DNA of 64,000 bases, from the NCBI GenBank assembly GCA_963969495.1, contig OZ018324.1, positions 137,064,579 to 137,128,578 on the forward strand, written 5' to 3'. A program made the position numbers and the translations under genes. How positions within the stretch are numbered: the first letter of the stretch is position 1; every line of letters begins with the position of its first letter. Under the pieces are notes generated by a model. The model had not been told where the DNA came from. It made no database searches and was given only the letters and a program-made list of their open reading frames with translations. The DNA is from Ceratothoa steindachneri (taxonomy: Eukaryota > Arthropoda > Malacostraca > Isopoda > Cymothoidae). Shown here piece after piece: positions 10,941 through 21,218 of the stretch.

Positions 10941-11514
10941 CCATTTTGTGGAATGTCTAAGAATCTGGAATTTGTTGACTTATTTTATCATTATGCTGCT
11001 TTCTCCAGGCATTTATATCTTTACACAAAACTTAACTATCATTATCGCAACCATCACTAGTTTAGAGTTAAGAAGGCTAAAATAGGGAATAGTTGTACTT
11101 GGGTGTGTTGGAACGAGGATATAGGAGGCTAGCGAAGTTCTAGGCTAGGCTAGATATTAGGTTACGAATAAGAAGCATAAGAATACAAAATCAATATTTA
11201 CCAAAGTTGGGGAGTTCATATTCAGATTCACTGCTAGAGTCACTGTCATCACTTTTGTTCATCAGGGAAGCAAGCATGTCTGTGTCCATAAAAATGAGTG
11301 GCAACTATATCTGCGGCAAAGGGGAATTTTTGGCATCATGGAGACAAAGTTATCTAAGTAGTTACATTTAATTTCTTTTTTCTTTAGATTAGAGCCCATC
11401 TGGCGACTGCCAACTTGGGCATAAGTTGACGGAAATATGACAGCCTAGAACTAGGCTACTTTAAAATAAAATTATGATCAAATAATGACAAATATTGGAA
11501 AAACTTAACACTAA

Positions 11515-11848
11515 GGAAGCAATCTCCGGCATCGGGGGGAGGTCCCCCTCACCTCGGTGCAGGAGCGTGCAACCTACAAAGAGAAAAAACGAAAAACAAA
11601 AAAAATAGAACCTACTTAAATAAAGGGGAGAAGCCCAACCTCCCCACCAAAAGTCAACGAGTCCACAAGTCAATGTGCACGAACTCATCCCAAGAACACG
11701 GGACAGGCGGTAGCGACCCCGCCCATCCCGGTACTGGGACAGGTAACGTGCGTGAAGATCACCCAGACTGGGATATTCAACAAGAATGTGCCAAACAGTC
11801 TGGGGGACGACACAGTCGTCACAATAGGGCGCAGGCGAGCGCTCCATA
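11515..11848 (-). mobile_element. I/Jockey-like LINE, 3' terminal fragment (copy C)
   Basis: The minus strand encodes the C-terminal zinc-finger-like tail MERSPAPYCDDCVVPQTVWH, followed by YPSLGDLHARYLSQYRDGRG, and the 3' UTR with TTGCACGCTCCTGC. The same sequence ends the copy at 25791-27425. The fragment stops abruptly at 11848 and mariner coding sequence begins at once. It is 5' truncated, as usual for LINEs. Confidence 0.85.
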
Positions 11849-11849
11849 A

Positions 11850-12084
11850 GAGCTCAACCATCCCCCCCTAGAGTCCACATCTGGCCCCTAGCGACTACTT
11901 TTTATTCCTCCAGCTCAAGGCTGCACTGCGTGGACGCCGGTTTGGGGACGATGAAGATGTCCAGCTCGCCATCCAGGAGTGGAATGAACAGCAGTCAGCA
12001 GATTTCTGGTTATCAGGAATTTGAAGCCTCAAGGACAAGTGGCGCAAGTGCATTGAAGTGGAGGGTAGTTATATTGAAAAATAA
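11850..12084 (+). pseudogene. mariner transposase C-terminal fragment
   Basis: The plus strand reads SPHLAPSDYFLFLQLK from 11872, followed by ALRGRRFGDDEDVQLAIQEW and, near the end, LKDKWRKCIEVEGSYIEK with the natural stop at 12082-12084. SPxLAPSDY carries the third catalytic Asp of mariner transposases, and the final motif is the usual C-terminus. A TAG just upstream (11869-11871) and a stop after WLSGI show decay. The N-terminal DNA-binding domain and the first two Asp motifs are absent. Confidence 0.85.
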
Positions 12085-12416
12085 TAAAACACTTTTCCTA
12101 ATATCTTGTTTCTTTATATCTGAATTGCAAAACTTATTGACCGCCCGTCGTAGCTCACATAGGTATCTAGTAATAAGCATCAAAACATAAAAGTGTAGTT
12201 TCCCTCTCCTTGGCAAGCTGACAACTGATAAGCAAGGAAGCACAGATGCCAGAAAGCACTAACCAGTGGTGCCACCATCACAAATATATGCTCAGTAAAT
12301 CGTAACAATAATGTTACATTTGCCTGATATTCCATACACTCTGTAATTTCTGCCTACAACTCAAAGCATTTCAAGTGTAACTAAATTGTTGCAGTTGTGG
12401 GTTTAGGGTAAATACA

Positions 12417-12730
12417 TGCACCTCACTTTTAAAAAGCAGGCAAGATATTAAACCATGAGGGATAAGTGAAGCAACCACCTGAAAGCAATGAGAAATGGCC
12501 TTTGAAATTAAAAAAAAGTCACACCCCTCAGTTTATATGTCAGAAAGACTAAATAATGACCACTAACCTTAATAAGTGCACCTCAGTTTAAAAAAAGGAA
12601 AGACATTCAACTGTGAGGGGTAAGTAGGTAGGTAAGTAAGGCAACCACTTCAAATCAATGAGAAATGGCATTGGAGATGGGGAAAAAAGGTTCCACCCCC
12701 TCAGTTTATACTTCAGAAAGACTAAAAAAA
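12417..12730. repeat. Imperfect tandem duplication (about 150 bp units)
   Basis: Bases 12417-12557 and 12577-12730 share TGCACCTCA at the start, CAATGAGAAATGGC in the middle and CAGAAAGACTAAA at the end, with many differences between. The unit is non-coding. Confidence 0.8.
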
Positions 12731-13311
12731 ATATCAAATATGAAACTTTTGAGTAAAATACACCCAGAAGCCCTCAAGTTACTGTGATTGAGTGTTGAAT
12801 TTTAGCCCTTTCATGGAGTTCAGAAGGCCATTTACCACTCATGGAAATTATGAAAACCAATGTATTATATGTATATCATTCTAAGCATATTAATGTGTTC
12901 TTTATAAAGGTGTAGGTATCTGTGCCCTATCTACTAAATTAACAAGGTTATTGTCACTTAACTTTTACTCAGGAGGCAAAAATATTCAACGTCTTTCAGA
13001 AATTTACCCATAAACATTTTATTACGAACTGTACCTAAATACTATTTATATAGGTAACTTTTTATAGGTAATAAGGCCTTACAAAAGACATTTTGGGAAT
13101 TATTGTAAACCTATTTTGTCTTGAGTAATCATGCCACATCCTAGACTTTAAGCAAATAAAAAAAAATCATCTAGGCGACACTAATATGGTTATTAATGGC
13201 AATTTAGTTAATACTAAGAAGAAAGTATGTGATCTAGGTGTACTTTACTTTTTACAAAGTCTTGAGGCAAAGTCCTCAGCACTGTGCTGGTGCACCACTG
13301 CACCTAAATCT
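12731..13311. other. Unassigned spacer
   Basis: AT-rich sequence without a supportable gene, RNA or repeat. Confidence 0.5.
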
Positions 13312-13800
13312 TTAGTCTCCTTTGATGAGGCTGATCTGGTCTGGTATTGGGTTTGGGGTGGCTCTACAGACATCTGTGTAGCCCCTCACTGGTGGTTCAT
13401 CAGGTAGGCTTTCAAGGAATTTGTCTAGCCTCCTTTTGAACTTGTCCACCTGACAGCCTGTGGTTCCCCTCACCTCTATTGGGAGTGAGTTGAATATCTG
13501 GGGCCCGTTGTAGCTCAGACTGGCTGCCAGTAGGGTCTTAATCCATGCAGGTGCACTAGTGGGCAGGGCACTCCTGGAGCACATGCCCCCTGTAGGGTCA
13601 TTGGGTCTTGGTTTGAGGTTAGGCACCAGGTTCTCCATAACCTTCCACATATATATGGCATGGTACCTGTTGTAGTAGTTTGGTGTCTGCCTCCCCTCCC
13701 CTATGTCTAATCCCTTTATTCTTTTTCAGAATGTGTGTGTGGATCGTGTGATCCCCATCATTGCTTTGTGTGGGGGGACTCAATAGACCTCTATCATGCT
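13312..13800 (-). mobile_element. CR1-like LINE, 3' end of ORF2
   Basis: The minus strand shows the C-terminal block downstream of RT: YMWKVMENLVPNLK, then AASLSYNGPQIFNSLPIEVR and KFKRRLDKFLESLPDEPPVR. This pattern (a folded block ending with a SYNGPxxFNSLP and FKRxLD motif) ends many CR1/Daphne-like LINE ORF2 proteins. The family resembles the one at 31339-32565. One frame change lies near 13640. The RT core is missing. Confidence 0.75.
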
Positions 13801-14511
13801 CCCCCATTCAACTCTATTTTCTTTTTAGGTAGATTCTTTCAGCTAATTTTGTGTTTGGTAATAGTTCAAAAGTCAATAGTTGTGACAGGAAGGAAGAACC
13901 GCCTGGACAGAAAATAGGTGAGTGAAAATTGTGTGAGAGTGGGTGTGGTTGAATGAGTTAGGAGTAAAGATGTTTGAGTGTGGCAGTGAATCAGTGACTG
14001 AATGTGCCTTCTCTTTTCCAGCTCTGTGATACTGATAGTCATCGACATCTGGCTTTCAGAGATGGCTGAAGCCAATCCTGACCCTCGCATGTGCGCCTAC
14101 CTTTCAAGGCGATTTTCTAAAGTGTGGACCTTGGAAGGCATCTCCCAGTCTCCAGGGAGTAATTAGAGCAGCACTTCACAGACTACGACTCAGCAGTTGG
14201 GACAAACAAGCATCCCAGGTACCTAAAGTACTTGGCTTTGCCGAGTCCCAGACCCCTCAGAATCCCGCAGAAAGTTGTGGTGGAGCGAATGTGAGTGTGT
14301 AAAAAGGGCCATTCTCCCACCCCTTTTCTCAATAACCTCTCCCTCCCTCTGTAAGAATGTGTGTGTGAATGGGAATGGGTTTGGATTTTTTGTTTGTTTG
14401 TTTTTTATTGATTAGCATGTTATTATAAGATGTTTTTTTTTCTTTCCAGGCGCCATATTCTGGAAAGGACTTAGGTCATATATCTTTATATAGCAAACAA
14501 AATATTACTAG
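13801..14511. other. Unassigned region upstream of the Gypsy LTR
   Basis: No coding match that I can name. A stretch near 14020-14330 is more GC-rich and follows a TTTTCCAG that would pass as a splice acceptor, but I see no conserved protein pattern on either strand. Confidence 0.4.
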
Positions 14512-15041
14512 TGTTGTTAAGGAAAGAGGGCTTAGAATAGCCAGGCAAGAGTGATAAGATCACTTCACTTCCATCAAGCGCAGAGGTGCCAATTGTTACA
14601 AAGTCATAAGCATTTTGCTCACTCAAGTGGCAGGTGGCTGGACGTCCCTCACCCTCTTCGTACCACGTGAGGCCTTTGTTTGTTAACTATATATTGACTG
14701 TTGTAGTCCAGATTTTTTTTGGTTGCTTGTTTTATTTTTTTTAATTGTTCTTAGGATCGATTAATAATATAAATAAGTGGGACTTGTTTATTTTTTTTTT
14801 TATTTCATATATATAGGAAACTTTAGCTGTATTTTTTGTGATGAGTAACGAGATCTCCAATATAATCGCCCCTCTATTGTGTGAATATTTACCCCATATT
14901 TATGTAAATATTGTATTTTTTTGTAAGTAAAGGGACTGTATATACAATCCGTTTCATTCTCCTTCGATTTCTCACATCCGGATTAGTGTAGGAAGCAGGT
15001 TGGATCGATTGGGGGTTAGTCTAGATTTTTGGCCTGCTACA
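14512..15041 (+). repeat. Probable 5' LTR of the Gypsy element
   Basis: The segment starts TGTTGTTAAGG and ends TGCTACA, fitting the TG...CA rule, and stops two bases before a primer-binding-like site. A TATATATAGG at about 14807 and several AT-rich stretches could supply promoter and polyadenylation signals. No second LTR is present for comparison, so the left border is tentative. Confidence 0.45.
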
Positions 15042-15043
15042 TT

Positions 15044-15061
15044 TGGCACACGAATAGGGAT
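15044..15061 (+). other. Candidate tRNA primer-binding site
   Basis: TGGCACACGAATAGGGAT follows the LTR end. It starts with TGG, as expected from the CCA end of a tRNA, and resembles the lysine-tRNA type site at most positions. It could prime minus-strand DNA synthesis. Confidence 0.55.
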
Positions 15062-15177
15062 GTGAGACTTTGAAACTGGGAGTGTGACGGGATTGGATTG
15101 CAGTCCATACCCAATTAGCGTGGCAGGTAGTTTGGTTGTTTTTCACCTTTGTCTATCGCTGTTACTAACCTGGGAGG

Positions 15178-16857
15178 ATGGCTTCTGTGGAACAGGGCCT
15201 CCATGATGAGATTGTGAGACTGAGGCTGGAATTGAGGCAGAAAGAGGAATGTATGATGTTGAGGAACGTGATTGATGGATTGAAGAGTGATGTGATGAGT
15301 ATGGATGAGAAGACAGACAGGATGAGGAAAGAAATGGACGAGAGACAGAAGCAGGTCAACCAACGGATGAAGGACTTGTATGACATGATGAAGGGGTCAG
15401 GACCGGGCCCGGGACCCTCAACCTTGACCCCTGCTCCGACTGAAGGGGATAAGACTAATGGGATCAATGGGAGTGTGAGAGAGTCTAGAGAGGATAGGGT
15501 GATTATGAGTGATAGGAAGGACAGAGAATGGAAGAGTGTTGAACGCAAGAGAAGAAGGAAGAGTGGTGCAAAGGGAAAGGATAGGAAGGTAAGAGGCAAG
15601 AGTGTGGACTCATTGTACTCGGATGAAGGAGAGTGATGGTATGATTGATATGAGTGAGAGTGAAGTGAATGTGGGAAAGGGTATTTTGATAAGGGAAGTG
15701 CCAAAGATAGATAGATTTAGGTTACATGGTGGGAAAAGTGTGGAAGAATTCTTTGGGGAATTTGAGCGATATTGTAAGCTCAAGTACCCGTAGAATAAGG
15801 GATACTAGATGAATGTTTGGAGGGAAAAGTATTGGAGTTTTTCCGCGTGATTACAAGTGTGGGGGAACCAAGGTACGATGTGGTGAAGGAGGGATTGATT
15901 GGGAAGGTGAAACGAAATAACGAGAGTGTGAAGTATAAAAGGGTGAATGAATTTTAGAAGGCTCGAATGGGGAAAAGTGAAAGTGTGAACATGTATGCAC
16001 ATAGGCTTGAGAGTATGGCAAGAAAGAAGTATGGTGATGATGATGTAAATGAATGTAAACCACTGATGAGGAAGTTTTTGGACACGATCCTGCGAAAGGT
16101 GAGTGAATGGCTGAGTGGAAAGAGAAAGGAGAGAATGAGACTGACAGGTGAACGGTTCATGTGGGAGGATGTGTTGGAGCTGTTGGAAGATGGATAATTT
16201 GATGATGAAAGCGATCTAGAAGAGGATGGATGGTACAGTGTGAATGTTGGGGGTAAGAAGCCCAGGAGCTTTCCTCCACCCCAGCAGTATGTCAGCTACA
16301 GGAATGCCCTGAGGGCTGCACCGGCTGGAGTGATGTCGAACTTCCTGGGCCGGCAGAATGGATGGGTAAATGGAGGGTGGTCGAATGGAAGGGAACAGAT
16401 GAATTTCAAGCGTGGGAATGGATATATGAGAGAGAAACCGAGGTATGTCCCAGCAAACGAGAGATCGAATGGTGGGAGAAAGATTGTGGAATGTCATCGG
16501 TGTGGAAGGAAAGGTCATATGTTGGCAGAATGTAGGTGGACGTCTGGTGCATGTTTTGGTTGTGGTAAGAAAGGGCATATGATAAAGGATTGCCAGGAAA
16601 GTGTGAAAGAGTGCTTCAAGTGTAAAGAAATAGGCCATTTGAAGAAAGATTGTCCGAGGTTGAATGGTGGAGCAACTGCTGGGGAGAGTGTGAATTATGC
16701 TTGTGGTAATTGTGGAAAGGCTGGTCACTACGCAAGGATGTGTCGTGACCAGAGGAATGTATGTAGCTATTGTGCGATGGAAGGACATTCGAGTGAAAAG
16801 TGTTGGATTAGACTGAGAGCGCAAGGTGTGAATGGAAAGTCTAAAGCAGGAAACTGA
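15178..16857 (+). pseudogene. Gypsy gag: coiled coil, capsid-like region, five zinc knuckles
   Basis: The structural protein would pack element RNA in cytoplasmic particles. The ATG at 15178 opens a charged, coiled-coil N-terminus (MASVEQGLHDEIVRLRLELR). A stop at 15634 and a frame change separate it from a retrotransposon-gag block (KIDRFRLHGGKSVEEFFGEF near 15700, MARKKYGDDDVNE near 16015). The final part, open from 16240, has five CCHC knuckles: CHRCGRKGHMLAEC, CFGCGKKGHMIKDC, CFKCKEIGHLKKDC, CGNCGKAGHYARMC and CSYCAMEGHSSEKC (about 16495-16800). Five is more than the one to three usual in Gypsy gag. The reading ends at a TGA at 16855. Confidence 0.8.
16845..16857 (+). promoter_or_regulatory. 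Candidate -1 gag-pol frameshift window
   Basis: The gag frame ends with TGA at 16855-16857. The frame that encodes the protease is one base back and opens after a TAA at 16842-16844. The frames therefore overlap by only 13 bp, which contain AGGAAAC (16848-16854), close to the XXXYYYZ slippery form. This would place any -1 slip exactly here. I did not identify a downstream pseudoknot. Confidence 0.45.
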
Positions 16858-17743
16858 ATTGTAAGAGGGCACCTGGTAAAGTATCCTCTGGGTGCATGAG
16901 TGTGAGTAATGTGTTGGTAAGTCTGTCTAGTGTGAAGGTGCTGTCTGGTAGGAAGTATGAGTGTGAAGGTGGAATTGAGTGTTTGGCTTTAATAGATTCT
17001 GGATGCAAGGCGAGCTTGGTGTATAAAGATGTGTATGACAAGGTTAGCGGGAAAGCCCTCCTGTCTGAGTGCAAGGGTAGTTTGGTAGGTATTGGTAATA
17101 GGAGAGTGCCTGTGATTGGAATGATAAGGTCAGCTGTTCGAATGCATGGTATGATGATGAATGAATGTGAATTCTCGGTGATTGATAAGGTGAGTAGTGA
17201 GTATGGTGTGATTTTGGGCTATGATTTTATGAAAATGAATCGTATAGTTGTGCATCCTGCGAGTGATCAGATTGAGAGAAAGATTGGTAAAAATGGGGTG
17301 TATAAGTTGTATGAAGGGAAAGATGGTAGTGTTTTGAGAAGTGTGTTTACTGGTATTGAGGCGAATGCTATGGAGGGTGTAAGGCTTGTGAAGGCTGAAA
17401 GGGTGTCTGTTTGAGTGAGTTGGAGTAAGGATGTTAGTTTGAATGTGGGTGAGAACACTGTGATATTGGATGGAAAGGATGCGTGTTATAAGGTAAGGCG
17501 TGTTGCTTGTGTGTTAGATGGCTTGATGAGAATGAATGATCCTTTTGTATGTGTGCAGGCGGACCCCAGAGTGAAAGCGAAGGTGAGGGGGATCCAAGTC
17601 GGAGATGTACTAGGACACCTCTCCACTGTCAATGAGGTAGGTATGGATGATAGTACGGATGTCAGGGTGAATGTTGCAGGTGAAAAGACCTGTGAATGGA
17701 CGTATAATGAAGTGAAGAGCATGGTGGAATTGGATGGTGTTTG
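16858..17743 (+). pseudogene. Gypsy first aspartic protease (PR1) and linker
   Basis: This retropepsin-like domain would cleave the polyprotein. ALIDSGCKASLVYKDVYD carries the active-site Asp-Ser-Gly near 16995. Downstream, VILGYDFMKMNRIVVHP (near 17210) is the typical Gypsy second half (GxDFxxxN). A TGA at 17412 interrupts the frame, which then continues (VSLNVGENTVILDGKD) to about 17743 as a linker before RT. Length and spacing are normal for a Ty3/Gypsy protease. A second, separate protease-like domain follows RNase H at 19041. Confidence 0.75.
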
Positions 17744-19040
17744 ACTGAGTATGAAAGGGAGGATGTGTATCAAATGATATTTGAACAAAAGGGAGCCCTC
17801 ACTAAGGGTGATCTGAATTTTGGGGTTGCAAAGCTCCCGGAATTCAAGATTGTCCTGAAAGAGGACTCCCCAATCTATCAGCGGCCGAGGCATTTCCCAC
17901 GTCCAGTTGCTGATGAGATTGAGGAGCAGTGTGTAGAATTAGAGCAATTGGGGGTGATTGAAGAGAGCGAGAGTGCATGGAATAGTCCAATTGTGCCTGT
18001 ATGTAAGCCGGATGGAAGATTGCGTCTGTGTGTGCATTATCGAAAGGTGAATGAAACGACTGTGAAAGAAAGGTTTCCGATGTGTGTGGTATCTGAGTGT
18101 GTGTATAGTATGCATGGGATGGAGTGGTTTACGAAGCTGGATCTGGTACGGGGGTATTAACAGATGCCTATTGCTGAGGAGAGCCGGCTGGTAACTGCCT
18201 TCTCTTCCACAAAGAGGCATTACCAGTTCCAGAACCTCAGCTAGCTTTGTGTTGGCTAATGCTCCCGGAGCCTTCCAGCGGGCAATGAATGTTGTGTTGA
18301 GTAAGTTTGTGAGTAAGAATGTGAGTTCGTTTATAGATGCTATTTTGATTATGACAGACTTTTGAGGAGCATATGAGATTGGTAAATGATGTGTTGAGAA
18401 CGTTGGAGAGTGTTGGTGTGAAGGTGAAAGTGACGAAGTGTGAATGGTTTGCGAAAAAAGTGGAATTCCTTTGTCATATGGTGAGTGAGAATGGGTTACG
18501 AAAGTCGCCGAAGTATGTTGAGAAGGTGCGAATGTTTCCGAAACCAGTGACTGTGAAGCAACTGAAGTCGTTTTTGGGTTTGATTGAGTTCCAGCGAAAG
18601 TTTATACGTGATTATTCTGGTGTGAGTAAGGCCTCTGACTGAGTGGATGGGCAAGAAAGGTAGTACGGTTGTCAGGTGGAATGATAAGATGAATGAGGCC
18701 TATGAGAGACTGAAAGAGGCAGCGGCTGAAGATGTTGAATTGGCTTACCCAGATTATAGTGTGAATGCTAAAATGCTTGAATTGTATACAGATGCAAGTG
18801 GGTATTGTATGGGAGGTTTTCTGATGCAAGAGCAGCGTTTGAATGGAGAGAATGTCAGGCAAATAATTGGGTATGTATCCAAGGCTATGAATGTTGCAGA
18901 ACGAAAGTATTCGACTGTGCAGCGAGAGTTGGCCGCGATAAGGTATTGTTTGAAAGTGTTGCGTCCATTTTTGTATGGTGTGAGGTTTGAATCCTAATGT
19001 GGTACATCTGCAATGTTTGAGCGGTGTGCACTAAAATTGA
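17744..19040 (+). pseudogene. Gypsy reverse transcriptase and RNase H
   Basis: The RT fingers and palm include LGVIEESESAWNSPIVPVCK (near 17945), GRLRLCVHYRKVNE and WFTKLDLVRGY (first Asp, near 18145). The active-site region near 18332 reads FIDAILIM where Gypsy elements have xxDD, so the second catalytic Asp is replaced by Ala. The thumb follows from 18373 (VKVTKCEWFAKKVEFL). RNase H has LELYTDASGYCMGGFL (near 18780) and ERKYSTVQRELAAI (near 18905). Stops at 18158, 18241, 18364 and 18640 and two or more frame changes break it. The protein is not functional as it stands. Confidence 0.85.
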
Positions 19041-20189
19041 ATGATTGAAAACTGTTTATATATAAGAGAGAAGAATGATTGTCTGGATGAAGATGAGTGT
19101 GTGGTGAGTGATGATGTGGGAGTTGATGATGGTGTGGATGTCAGTGCTGATGTTGGTGTGCTTGTTCCTTCTGTGTATTGCAAACATGGTGGACCTGATA
19201 TGATGGAAGCGAGAGTGAAAGTTGGTGAAAGGTTTTTCTGTGGTTTGATTGATACTGGAGCGCAAGTGTCTTTAGTGAATGAGAGTATTCTGAGTAAGTA
19301 TGAAGAGTTTAGATGTTGCAAGCATAAACCTGTGAAGTTACGGATAAGTGGATTAGGAAATGGCATGATAGTGGCATGGAAACAGGTTAGTCTGAAAGTG
19401 ATTTTGTGTAATGGTGTAAATGTGAAGCATGACTTTGTAATTCTGAAAGATGAGCAAATGCCGTGTTGTTTTCTGCTTGGTGTAGACTTTATGAGATTGA
19501 ATGATTTGTCTTTGGATGCTGATAAGGATTTTCTTATTAAAGGTGAATGTGAGGTGATGAGGTTGAATGAGTGTGCAAAAAATGTTGTCAAGTTTTGCGG
19601 TATGATTGAGTTGGTCATGGATGATGAGAATGAGATTTTAAGTGATGATGATATTCTAGAGATGAAAGAGATGTGTCCTTTTGTTAGTGAGTTGAAGAGG
19701 TGTGTAATGACGCGTGTTGATTTGAATAAATGGCCTGAGTGTTTAAGTGATTTTAAAAGGTATGCTAAGGATTTTGTTGTTTGTATGGATGTTGTATATT
19801 TTTTGAGGCATGTGAAGGGTGGTGATAATATGTATGTACCTGTGATGTCCTTGGTTGGTATGATTGGTCTGGTGAAGGTTGTGCATGATAATTATGGGCA
19901 TATGGGCAAGTTTAAGCTGTGGGAGTGTATGAAGGAGCGTGTGTTCCATCCGTTTCTGAGAACTGGTGTGAATGATGTTGCAACTAAGTGTGAAAAGTGC
20001 ACAAGTGAAACCACTGATGTTGAAAGTTGCTGCGAAAGAACCGTTTGAATTGGTAGTGATTGATTGTGTGTCTTTGCCGCGTACGAGTGCTGGGAATGTT
20101 GGTATGGTTGTTATGGTTGATCATAAAAGTAAGTTTGTGTATGCAGCGCCTGTGAGAGATAAAAGGAGTGTGACTATTACAAGGAGTTA
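19041..20189 (+). pseudogene. Second protease-like domain fused to integrase N-terminus
   Basis: The frame from 19041 to 20048 is open. It first encodes another retropepsin-like unit: FFCGLIDTGAQVSLVNESIL with Asp-Thr-Gly at 19251, then CCFLLGVDFMRLNDLSL near 19470. It goes on to an integrase zinc-binding domain (HDNYGHMGK with His residues near 19885, and CEKC near 19988). After a one-base shift the integrase core begins: FELVVIDCVSLPRT (first Asp at 20061) and MVDHKSKFVYAAPV. The core is cut by a LINE at about 20190. Two protease domains on either side of RT in one Gypsy element is unusual. Neither is obviously broken in its active-site triplet. Confidence 0.75.
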
Positions 20190-21150
20190 CAAGGAAAGAG
20201 AGTACCCTAGGAGACCTTACGGTCGATTCAAAGAGGGTACTTTTGGACTAGCAATCGAGCGGGCACATGGCTGCTCAATTGTTTTGCGTCCCTAAACGGC
20301 CACTTTTCAAGACTTTGTCTAGTCTTGACTTGAACTGGTCAACAGATTCACTGTTGACAACTTCCACTGGAAGTGCGTTCCACTTACCGCAGATACTGTA
20401 TGTGAAAAAATTTACACACATATTGCGGTTGTAACGTTTCAGTTCAAATTTGAAGCCGTGATTGCGCATTCTGTTCTCACTCAGTGTGAAAATATCCCGG
20501 TAGTTAACATTGTTGAACCCTCGAAGTATTTTGAAAACTTTGATGAGCTGACCACGCAGTCTACGGGTTTCCAGAGAGAACAGATTTAATTCCCTTAGTC
20601 TATCCTCATAACTTTTATGTCGGATAGAGGGAATCAGTTTGGTTGCCCTAGCTTGTACACGTTCCAATCTCGCGATGTCCTTTTGAAATGAAGGACTCCA
20701 AAATTGTACGATATACTCCAGGTGCGGCCGAATGAGGGAGTTGTACAGACAAAGTACTATCTCCTTGTTACGGTATCCAAACTGGCGCTTTATGTAGCCT
20801 AACATCCTTTGGGCTTTCTTCTCTGCCTCGATGCACTGTTTCGAGAACTTGAGGTCGCTAGTGATAGTTACACCCAAGTCCTTCTCAGTGTCACTCGATT
20901 CAAGAGCAGTGCCCTTAAGGATATATTGAGATTGGGGGTTTCTGTGGCCGATATGCATTACTTTGCATTTGTTCACGTTAAAAGGCATTTGCCACGTGTC
21001 CGACCACTCCCCAATCTTCCCAAGATATTCCTGCAGGCAGGCAGTATTTCCATCCTTTGCAACGTTCATACCAAGCTTGGTATCGTCGGCAAATTTGGAA
21101 ATCTTGGCAACCATGTCACCATCCATGTCGTTGATGTAGATGATGAATAG
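20190..21150 (-). mobile_element. CR1-like LINE, 5' truncated, inserted in the integrase
   Basis: The minus strand has an open reading from 21126 to 20275 that begins just upstream of KISKFADDTKLGMN (the catalytic FADD) and runs to the C-terminus. It includes WQMPFNVNKCKVMHIG, DTEKDLGVTITSDLKFSKQC, RPHLEYIVQFWSPSFQKDI and FFTYSICGKWNALPVEVV. It is related to, but clearly different from, the CR1-like families at 42-57 kb. The endonuclease and RT fingers are missing through 5' truncation. Integrase sequence resumes near 21150 (PLCVWKPRRCLSDNG), which fixes the right border. I could not define a target duplication. Confidence 0.85.
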
Positions 21151-21218
21151 TTGTGGTTGAGCAGTTGTTTTTACCTTTGTGTGTATGGAAGCCTAGAAGA
21201 TGTCTGAGTGATAATGGG
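21151..21218 (+). pseudogene. Gypsy integrase core, middle fragment
   Basis: A short stretch between two LINE insertions reads PLCVWKPRRCLSDNG, including the second catalytic Asp of the D,D,E core. Its last 17 bp (21202-21218) are repeated at 24538-24554, where the integrase continues. They are the target duplication of the second LINE. Confidence 0.8.

Larger units (their letters stand above)
9310..11289 (-). pseudogene. piggyBac-like transposase gene (PGBD type), decayed
   Basis: This second piggyBac-family gene lies on the minus strand. An ATG at 11289 opens an acidic, serine-rich first exon (SDDSDSSSESEYELP) ending at 11202. A GT-AG intron (11201-10485) leads in phase to SDYMPSDKEVDESTQLIQELEEL. 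The body follows with stops: QYFRGFLSSDILSHI near 10235, VDEQIVPFKGVSQLKQYLP near 9900 (first Asp), RWWNGWTTIVHLLSAF near 9490, and NKFMGGVDLMDSLL near 9330 (third Asp). It resembles the PGBD2/PGBD3 type and is distinct from the element at 745-3612. I did not find its TTAA ends. The intron holds the CT and AT microsatellites. Confidence 0.8.

Noticed and set aside
13990..14330. A more GC-rich stretch after TTTTCCAG that might be a host exon
   Set aside because: All frames contain stops or lack a recognisable pattern. It may be part of a retroelement leader.
15165..15704. Long minus-strand open frames opposite the Gypsy gag, pol and integrase
   Set aside because: The element's strong G/T bias leaves few stops on the opposite strand. 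The plus frames carry the conserved motifs.
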